Below are positions 58,461-64,000 of a stretch of 64,000 nt of DNA, piece by piece; position 1 is the stretch's first letter; each line of letters begins with the position of its first letter. A program made the translations under genes and the position numbers. The stretch is from contig OZ243123.1 of the NCBI GenBank assembly GCA_965212505.1, positions 558,001 to 622,000 of the forward strand, in the 5' to 3' direction. A model generated the notes under the pieces. That model did not search any database and had not been told where the DNA came from. It saw only the letters and a list, made by a program, of their open reading frames with translations. This DNA comes from JAHEKO01 sp965212505. Lineage in GTDB: Bacteria > Acidobacteriota > Thermoanaerobaculia > Multivoradales > JAHEKO01.

Positions 58461-60302
58461 ATGAGGGTGCCCGCACCCAGCGATAGACTCTCGACCTTGA
58501 ACGACCGGCCGTTGACGAACCTCCGTGACTTTCTCGACCTGCTGCGGCGGGAGGGAGAGCTCGTGGAGGTCTCCGCCGAGGTCGATGCTCGTCTCGAGGC
58601 CTCCGAGATCCATCGGCGCGTCATCGCCGCCGGTGGGCCGGCGTTGTTGTTCACCAACGTGCGGGGCTCCGACTTTCCGCTGGTCACCAATCTCTTCGGC
58701 ACCACCCGTCGGGCGGAGTGGGCCTTCGGGACGAAGCCGTTTGCCTTGATCCGAAGGCTCGTCGGGTTGGCCGAGACGCTGCTGCCGCCGACGCCGGGCA
58801 AGCTCTGGGCCGCGCGAGACGTCGGCTTCGATCTGTTGAGGGTTGGCATGAAGCGCCGCCGCACGGGGCCGGTCACCGAAGTCGTCGACCGCGATGTGCG
58901 GCTCGACCGGATGCCTGCGTTGACCACCTGGCCGGAGGACGGCGGACCGTTTGTCACCCTGCCTCTCGTCTACACGGAGCACCCGGACGGCAAGGGGCAC
59001 AACCTGGGGATGTACCGGCTCCACCTGCACGACCGGGCGACCACCGGCATGCACTGGCAGATCGGCAAGGGCGGCGGCTTCCACTACGACGTCGCCGAGA
59101 GGCGAAACGAGGCGCTGCCGGTCACCGTCTTTCTTGGCGGACCGCCGGCACTCATCCTCTCGGCGATCGCGCCGCTACCTGAGAACGTTCCCGAGCTCAT
59201 GCTGGCGTCGCTGCTCGCGGGCGGCAAACTCGATCTCTGCGACGGCCCCGGAGCCCATCCGTTGCTCTCGCAGGCGGAGTTCGCCCTGGTCGGCAAGGTG
59301 CCGCCACGAACGCGCCGGCCCGAGGGACCGTTCGGCGACCACTACGGCTACTACTCGCTCGAACACGACTATCCGGTCTTCGAGCTCGATGCGATCGCGC
59401 GGCGGCGCGATGCGATCTATCCGGCGACAGTGGTTGGGAAGCCTCGCCAGGAGGACTTCTTCATCGGCGACCTGCTACAAGATCTGCTGTCGCCGCTCTT
59501 CCCGCTCGTCATGCCGGGAGTGATCGACCTCTGGTCCTACGGCGAAACTGGCTATCACTCGCTCTCGGCCGCGGTTGTCCAGGAGCGTTACCGGCGCGAG
59601 GCGATGGCGAGCGCCTTCCGGATCCTCGGCGAGGGCCAGCTGTCGCTGACCAAGTTCCTGCTGGTGACCGACGGCCGAGTCGACCTACGTGACTTCCGAG
59701 CCACTCTCGAGCACGTTCTGGCGCGCACTCGCACGGAGACCGATCTCTTTGTCCTCTCGAATCTCTCGATGGACACGCTCGACTACACCGGGCCCAAGGT
59801 GAACGAGGGCTCGAAGGGAGTCTGGCTCGGTTTGGGTGAGCCGGTACGCGATCTCCCGGGTGAGTTGAGTGCGGCTGAGCTACCCCAGGGGATCACGGAG
59901 GCGCACGTCTTCTGTCGCGGTTGTCTTGTCCTCGGAGCTGAACCCAAAGGCGGCGACCCCGATCTCCCGACGCGTGTCGCCCAACACCCGGCGTTTGCCG
60001 ACTGGCCGCTCCTCGTCCTGACCGACGAACCGAGGCGCGCCGCGGCCAGTGCGATCAACTTCCTCTGGACGACCTTCACGCGCTTCGAGCCGGCCGCGGA
60101 CATTCACGCCGCAGAGGTCGAGGTGACCCGTAACCACCTCTCCTACCGGCCACCGATTGTCATCGACGCCCGGCTGGCGCCGGGCTTCCCTGACGAAGTC
60201 ACCTGCGATCCCAAGACCGCGGACATCGTGAGTCGCCGCTGGAAGGAGTACTTTCCGTCCGGGGTCGAGATGGGCGACTCACAGCGCGGGCATCTGGACT
60301 AA
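58461..60302 (+). CDS. UbiD-family decarboxylase
   Basis: 613 residues from ATG 58461 (a TTG at 58437 is in frame). Prenylated-FMN-dependent (de)carboxylases: NLRDFLDLLRREGELVEVSA, GGPALLFTNVRGSDFPLVTN, MHWQIGKGGGFH and RPEGPFGDHYGYYS (containing a conserved Glu) are signature blocks. The length of about 610 fits menaquinone-type UbiD proteins better than the 490-residue ubiquinone enzyme. No UbiX flavin prenyltransferase is adjacent. The archaeal anhydromevalonate-phosphate decarboxylase is also a UbiD protein, but the mevalonate operon here has its own decarboxylase. Confidence 0.85.
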   Translation: MRVPAPSDRLSTLNDRPLTNLRDFLDLLRREGELVEVSAEVDARLEASEIHRRVIAAGGPALLFTNVRGSDFPLVTNLFGTTRRAEWAFGTKPFALIRRLVGLAETLLPPTPGKLWAARDVGFDLLRVGMKRRRTGPVTEVVDRDVRLDRMPALTTWPEDGGPFVTLPLVYTEHPDGKGHNLGMYRLHLHDRATTGMHWQIGKGGGFHYDVAERRNEALPVTVFLGGPPALILSAIAPLPENVPELMLASLLAGGKLDLCDGPGAHPLLSQAEFALVGKVPPRTRRPEGPFGDHYGYYSLEHDYPVFELDAIARRRDAIYPATVVGKPRQEDFFIGDLLQDLLSPLFPLVMPGVIDLWSYGETGYHSLSAAVVQERYRREAMASAFRILGEGQLSLTKFLLVTDGRVDLRDFRATLEHVLARTRTETDLFVLSNLSMDTLDYTGPKVNEGSKGVWLGLGEPVRDLPGELSAAELPQGITEAHVFCRGCLVLGAEPKGGDPDLPTRVAQHPAFADWPLLVLTDEPRRAAASAINFLWTTFTRFEPAADIHAAEVEVTRNHLSYRPPIVIDARLAPGFPDEVTCDPKTADIVSRRWKEYFPSGVEMGDSQRGHLD

Positions 60303-60308
60303 GTCGGC

Positions 60309-60692
60309 CTAACCGGGGTGGGGCTCGACCTCAGGTCGGATCCTCCGGATCGCAGCCCGATAGATCGGCTCGACCTCGCGGTTTGGCAGCTTCCGGGTCG
60401 TGTGGAGGCGACACCAGAGGACGCGCGCGTCCAGGGTCTCGACGTGGTCGCCGATGGTGAGAGTCAGGGAGTATTGATGGCCGGGGCAGAGGGCCGAGGT
60501 CGACTCGATCGCCATGCCGCCGCGATGAATGTCGAGAACCCGGGCGCTGATGGTGGGTCCGTGAAGGTCGGTGTTGGCGATCGGGTAGCGAGGTTCGGCG
60601 CGGCGGTCCGGGCACGGCGGGCGATGTCGGCGACGTGCCGGAGAGCTCCGGCGCTGCCAGCCGGGTACGAGCTTGGGATCGAGGGGGCGCAT
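60309..60692 (-). CDS. PilZ-domain protein
   Basis: 127 residues. After a Pro/Arg-rich N-terminus the cyclic-di-GMP site is seen as RRAEPRY (R-x3-R type) and VLDIHRGGMAIES (D/N-x-S-x2-G with His and Arg in place of the usual residues, so binding may be altered). The rest is the six-stranded barrel. Stand-alone PilZ proteins relay c-di-GMP to motility, exopolysaccharide or transcription machinery. Ends 6 bp from the UbiD stop (convergent). Confidence 0.75.
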   Translation of the reverse strand: MRPLDPKLVPGWQRRSSPARRRHRPPCPDRRAEPRYPIANTDLHGPTISARVLDIHRGGMAIESTSALCPGHQYSLTLTIGDHVETLDARVLWCRLHTTRKLPNREVEPIYRAAIRRIRPEVEPHPG

Positions 60693-60738
60693 GCCTTCTG
60701 TGACGAGGTGGCCGCCTCGGCTCTGCCGTCAATGGCGG

Positions 60739-60744
60739 TATCCT
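60739..60744 (+). promoter_or_regulatory. -10-like TATCCT, leaderless start of ispG
   Basis: TATCCT ends 7 nt before the ATG at 60752. The intervening GCGGGCG is not a Shine-Dalgarno. Confidence 0.45.
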
Positions 60745-60751
60745 GCGGGCG

Positions 60752-61981
60752 ATGCGCAAGAGGACGGTGGAGGTCGATGTTGGTGGGGTTGCGGTCGGCG
60801 GCGGTGCGCCGATTGCCGTCCAATCGATGTCCAACACCGATACGGCCGACGCGCAAGGGACGGCCCGCCAGTGCCGAGAGCTGGCCGAGGCGGGTTCGGA
60901 GCTCGTGCGGATCACGGTCAACAACGACCAGGCAGCCGCCGCCGTGCCGGAGATCGCGCAGCGCCTGCGCGACGAGGGTTGCGAGGTACCGCTGATCGGC
61001 GACTTTCACTACAACGGCCACAAGCTGCTCGCCGACCACCCCGCGTGTGCGCAGCTGCTGGCGAAGTACCGAATCAATCCGGGCAACGTCGGCGCGGGCG
61101 ACCGGCGCAACGACAACTTCGCGACCATCTGCGCCATCGCGCTCGAACACGGCAAGCCGGTCCGCATCGGCGTGAATGCCGGTTCTCTCGATCCGTCGCT
61201 CGTGATGAAGCGCATGCAGGAGAACACCGATCGCGACCTGGGGCGAACCTCGGAGGAGATCTTGAACGGCTGCATGGTCGAGTCGGCTCTCCGTTCGACC
61301 GAAGCGGCGATCGCCTGCGGTCTCGGAGAGGACAAGATCATCATCTCCTGCAAAGTCTCGCGTCCGCGTGATCTGCTCGAGGTCTACCGAGACCTCTCGA
61401 AAGGAACCGACCAGCCGCTGCACCTCGGTCTGACGGAGGCGGGGATGGGGATCAAGGGGCTGGTCTGGTCGGCGGCGTCGATGGGGGTCCTCCTGGAGGA
61501 GGGGATCGGCGACACCATTCGGGTCTCCCTTACGCCTCGTCCTGACGGTGACCGTCGCGACGAGGTCTATGCGTGTATCGAGCTGCTCCAGGCGCTCGGG
61601 CTCCGGAGCTTCGTGCCGAGCATTACCGCCTGCCCGGGCTGCGGACGCACGACCAGCACAACCTTCCAAGAGCTCGCCGAGCGCATAGAGACCTACGTGC
61701 GCGAGAGCATGCCGATCTGGAAGGAACGCTACGAGGGCGTCGAGGAGATGACGGTGGCCGTGATGGGGTGCATCGTGAACGGCCCCGGAGAGTCGAAAGC
61801 CGCCAACATCGGGATCAGCCTGCCCGGAACCGGCGAAGCCCCCAACTGTCCGGTCTACGTCGACGGCGAGCTCGCGACGACGCTTCGCGGCACGTCGGAA
61901 GAACTCTCGAACGGACTGCGAGCGCTGATCGACGACTACGTCGAGAGCCGGTACGGCGCTCGGCGGCGGGTCGAGGCGTAG
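60752..61981 (+). CDS. ispG: (E)-4-hydroxy-3-methylbut-2-enyl-diphosphate synthase IspG
   Basis: 409 residues. IspG (GcpE) converts methylerythritol cyclodiphosphate to HMBPP in the MEP pathway. Motifs: PIAVQSMSNTDTAD at the start, LIGDFHYNGH, YRINPGNVG, the iron-sulfur Cys in ITACPGCGRTT and MGCIVNGPGESK. Complete and apparently intact. Unexpected beside a full mevalonate operon. Followed 55 bp later by a flavin reductase with its own leaderless-type signal. Confidence 0.95.
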   Translation: MRKRTVEVDVGGVAVGGGAPIAVQSMSNTDTADAQGTARQCRELAEAGSELVRITVNNDQAAAAVPEIAQRLRDEGCEVPLIGDFHYNGHKLLADHPACAQLLAKYRINPGNVGAGDRRNDNFATICAIALEHGKPVRIGVNAGSLDPSLVMKRMQENTDRDLGRTSEEILNGCMVESALRSTEAAIACGLGEDKIIISCKVSRPRDLLEVYRDLSKGTDQPLHLGLTEAGMGIKGLVWSAASMGVLLEEGIGDTIRVSLTPRPDGDRRDEVYACIELLQALGLRSFVPSITACPGCGRTTSTTFQELAERIETYVRESMPIWKERYEGVEEMTVAVMGCIVNGPGESKAANIGISLPGTGEAPNCPVYVDGELATTLRGTSEELSNGLRALIDDYVESRYGARRRVEA

Positions 61982-62024
61982 CTACCGTCTCGCGGGCGGT
62001 CTGGCTCGTCGTCACAGAATTGCG

Positions 62025-62030
62025 TATCCT
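62025..62030 (+). promoter_or_regulatory. -10-like TATCCT, leaderless start of the flavin reductase
   Basis: TATCCT ends 6 nt before the ATG at 62037, the same hexamer as before ispG, with no ribosome site between. Confidence 0.45.
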
Positions 62031-62036
62031 CGCGGC

Positions 62037-62528
62037 ATGCCCGCGAGCTCAGAGGACTACCGCAACGCCCTCCGGCACTTCCCGTCAGGGGTGACCATCG
62101 TGACCATGCGTGCCGGCGATCAGGTGCACGGGTTGACGGTTTCGGCCTTCGCTTCTGTTTCGCCCGATCCGCCGTTGATTCTGATCATGATCGACCAGCG
62201 GCACCATGCGCACGGCATTCTGGAGAGCGACGGGGCGGTGTTCGCCGTGAACATTCTCGCCGAGGACCAGACAGAGCTGTCGAATCGCTTTGCTTGGGTC
62301 AAGGATGAAGACCGGTTCGCCGTGGGGGAGTGGGGCGAGGCCGAGACCGGAGCGCCGGTTCTGAAAGATGCGCTCGCCTGGCTCGACTGCACCATCCACG
62401 CACGTTCGCGAGCCGGGACCCACACCGTCTACGTCGGCGAGGTGCAGGCGATCGGCGTGCCGCGGGCCGATACGGATCCGCTTGTCTACTGGAACCGGGG
62501 CTACCGCAAGCTACGGCAGGCCGACTGA
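62037..62528 (+). CDS. flavin reductase-like FMN-binding protein
   Basis: 163 residues. Split-barrel flavin reductase: YRNALRHFPSGVTIVT, GLTVSAFASVSPDPPLILI, FAVNILAEDQTELSNRFA and the C-terminal VYWNRGYRKL. It supplies reduced FMN to a monooxygenase or works as an NAD(P)H:FMN oxidoreductase. No partner monooxygenase is adjacent. Its stop is 3 bp from the convergent acyl-CoA synthetase stop. Confidence 0.88.
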   Translation: MPASSEDYRNALRHFPSGVTIVTMRAGDQVHGLTVSAFASVSPDPPLILIMIDQRHHAHGILESDGAVFAVNILAEDQTELSNRFAWVKDEDRFAVGEWGEAETGAPVLKDALAWLDCTIHARSRAGTHTVYVGEVQAIGVPRADTDPLVYWNRGYRKLRQAD

Positions 62529-62531
62529 TTC

Positions 62532-64000
62532 TCAGGCCTCGGCGTAGAGGCTCTCGATCACGTCGCCGTATTTCTCGTGCACCACGCGTCGCTTGAGCTT
62601 CATCGTCGGTGTCAGCTCGCCGCCGTCGATGGTGAACGACTCGGGCAGGATGGCGAATCGCTTGATCGTTTCGTAGCGAGCGAGCTCGGCGTTGACGCCC
62701 TCGATCGCACGGTCGAGGTAATCGCGGAAGCGGGCGCAGCCGACGGCGCCGATCACGTCGGTCTCCGGACTGCCGGCCTGCTGCAGCACACTGCTGATGG
62801 TCTCTGGCTCGAGGGTGACGAGGGCGGTGAGGAACTTGCGGCGATCTCCGATGAGCACTGCGTGCGCGACGCCCGGAATTGCCTTGAGCTGACCTTCGAT
62901 CGGTTGCGGGGCGATGTTCTTGCCTCCGGAGGTGACGATCAGCTCCTTCTTGCGATCGGTGATGCGTAGGAAGCCGTCTTCGTCGAGCTCGCCGATGTCG
63001 CCGCTGTGCAGCCAGCCGTCTTCGTCCACCGCCTCGGCGGTCGCCTCGGGGTCCTTGTAGTAGCCGAGGAACACGTGCGGGCCCCGGATGAGCACCTCGC
63101 CGTCCTCGGCGATTTTCACTTCGGTGCCTTCAATGACGTAGCCCGCTGCTCCGGTCTTGTACCGGTTCGCCGACGAGATGGTCGCGGGACCGGTGCACTC
63201 ACTGAGGCCATATACCTCGTAGATCGGAATCCCGAGACTGAGGAAGAATTCCAGGGTCTGGAACGGCGTTGGCGCGGCGGCCACCGCGCAGACCCGTGCT
63301 CGATCGAGTCCCAGGCGCTCCCGCACCTTGCTAAACACCAACCTGTTCGCGAGACCGTAGAGCGGGGGCAGCGAGCGGCCCTGCTGATCTGCGTAGCCTC
63401 CGGCGAGACCCTTGCCGCGAGCCCAGGCGCCGATCTTGCGCTTGAGCCCCGAGTTTTGGGCCGCTGCGGCCGTGATGCCCGCCTGGATCTTCTCCCACAC
63501 CCTGGGGACGCCGAAGAAGATGTGCGGCCGGATCTCGCGCAGATTGGTGCCGAGCTGTTCGAGACTCTCGGCGAACCAGACGCAGCCGCCGATCAGAACC
63601 GGAGCGTAGAGCGACAGCATCTGCTCCGCGATGTGGCTCAGCGGCAGATAGCTGATGAAGTCGTCGGTCGGACTGAACTCGAAACAGTCGATGACCGCCT
63701 GGGCGGTCCAGAGCGCGTTGTGGTGACTCAGCATCACCGCCTTGGGCGGGCCGGTGGTTCCGGAGGTGTAGATCAGACCGCACGGGTCGTTCGAATCGAG
63801 GGCGGCGATGCGCTCCTCGATTGCCGCCGGGTCGACATCGTCGCCGAGCGCCAGGAACTCCTCCCAGGAGAGAACTCCCTCCTCGTCGCTCGTTCCGTCC
63901 ATCAGGACGAGCGCGAGGAGCTTGGGCAGCCGGTCGCGGACCTCGAGGAACTTGGCGAGCTGCGCCTCATTCTCGACAACGACGACGCCCGCCTCGCTGT
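62532..64000 (-). CDS. AMP-forming long-chain acyl-CoA synthetase, 5' end outside window
   Basis: Open on the minus strand from the right edge (first full codon at 63998) to the stop at 62532, 489 codons in frame. The N-terminal part is missing; an internal Met at 63902 is not the start, since the upstream codons continue the fold (VVVVENEAQLAKFLEVRDRL). Motifs: P-loop IYTSGTTGPPKAVMLSH, YLPLSHIAEQ, EVYGLSECTGPATIS, WLHSGDIGELDEDGFLRITD and KELIVTSGGKNIAPQPIE. It resembles FadD15-type enzymes of long-chain fatty-acid activation. Confidence 0.92.
   Translation of the reverse strand, partial: SEAGVVVVENEAQLAKFLEVRDRLPKLLALVLMDGTSDEEGVLSWEEFLALGDDVDPAAIEERIAALDSNDPCGLIYTSGTTGPPKAVMLSHHNALWTAQAVIDCFEFSPTDDFISYLPLSHIAEQMLSLYAPVLIGGCVWFAESLEQLGTNLREIRPHIFFGVPRVWEKIQAGITAAAAQNSGLKRKIGAWARGKGLAGGYADQQGRSLPPLYGLANRLVFSKVRERLGLDRARVCAVAAAPTPFQTLEFFLSLGIPIYEVYGLSECTGPATISSANRYKTGAAGYVIEGTEVKIAEDGEVLIRGPHVFLGYYKDPEATAEAVDEDGWLHSGDIGELDEDGFLRITDRKKELIVTSGGKNIAPQPIEGQLKAIPGVAHAVLIGDRRKFLTALVTLEPETISSVLQQAGSPETDVIGAVGCARFRDYLDRAIEGVNAELARYETIKRFAILPESFTIDGGELTPTMKLKRRVVHEKYGDVIESLYAEA

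Noticed and set aside
58461..60302. UbiD-family gene as the archaeal anhydromevalonate-phosphate decarboxylase
   Set aside because: That route also needs an aconitase-X-type phosphomevalonate dehydratase, not seen here, and the operon has an MvaD homologue. Length and motifs fit menaquinone-type UbiD better.

Overview
This is a GC-rich bacterial chromosomal segment with densely packed genes on both strands, many joined by 4-bp ATGA or TTGA overlaps. I see no rRNA, tRNA, insertion sequence, prophage or CRISPR array. The gene content points to a Gram-negative, probably Acidobacteriota-like organism (perhaps Thermoanaerobaculia; this is inference, not proof). It includes LapB, many lipoproteins and secreted proteins, hopanoid genes, and a winged-helix/TPR regulator. 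The outer genes are cut by the window edges (an alpha/beta hydrolase at 1-849 and an AMP-forming acyl-CoA synthetase at 62532-64000, both on the minus strand).

Layout. 1-7.5 kb: housekeeping genes (rlmH, a dksA-like gene, a LapA-LapB fusion, holA), then a CPBP membrane protease and a degenerate AAA ATPase. 7.6-9.7 kb: a membrane-anchored SpoIIE-type phosphatase. 9.8-13.9 kb, minus strand: coaX-panB-panE-panC-panD, a nearly complete pantothenate/CoA-precursor cluster. 14-30 kb: mixed envelope and secreted proteins, a RodZ-like protein, a thioredoxin-fold protein, a CadC-like regulator, YceI, an M61-like peptidase, a radical SAM gene divergent from mutM across an operator-like palindrome, a HAD hydrolase and udk. 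30-40 kb: a serine hydrolase, a probable toxin-antitoxin pair, a nitrilase, an aminotransferase, a Cache protein, a frameshifted NUDIX-MBL gene, a DGSG-repeat beta-helix protein and two TPR proteins.

The centrepiece is 40.3-55.2 kb, plus strand. It runs squalene-hopene cyclase, hpnH, hpnA, hpnG, an alkaline-phosphatase-superfamily protein, a short-chain prenyl synthase, type 2 IPP isomerase, HMG-CoA reductase, mevalonate kinase, a diphosphomevalonate-decarboxylase homologue, isopentenyl phosphate kinase, squalene synthase and a secreted esterase-like protein. No phosphomevalonate kinase is present, an isopentenyl phosphate kinase directly follows the decarboxylase, and the decarboxylase has Ile in place of a conserved Lys. 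Together these suggest the alternative mevalonate route (mevalonate-5-phosphate to isopentenyl phosphate to IPP). The same locus would then carry carbon from HMG-CoA to ribosylhopane. An ispG of the MEP pathway lies 8 kb downstream, so both isoprenoid routes may leave genes in this genome.

55-64 kb: yaaA, a 195-bp tandem repeat array with an inverted flank, an AI-2E-family transporter, a UbiD-family decarboxylase, a PilZ protein, ispG, a flavin reductase and the acyl-CoA synthetase.

Two sequence-wide signals recur. First, about ten genes have a TANNNT hexamer ending only 6-8 nt before the start codon with no Shine-Dalgarno between, as expected for leaderless transcripts. Second, two genes are split by single-base frameshifts, which are either real decay or assembly error.
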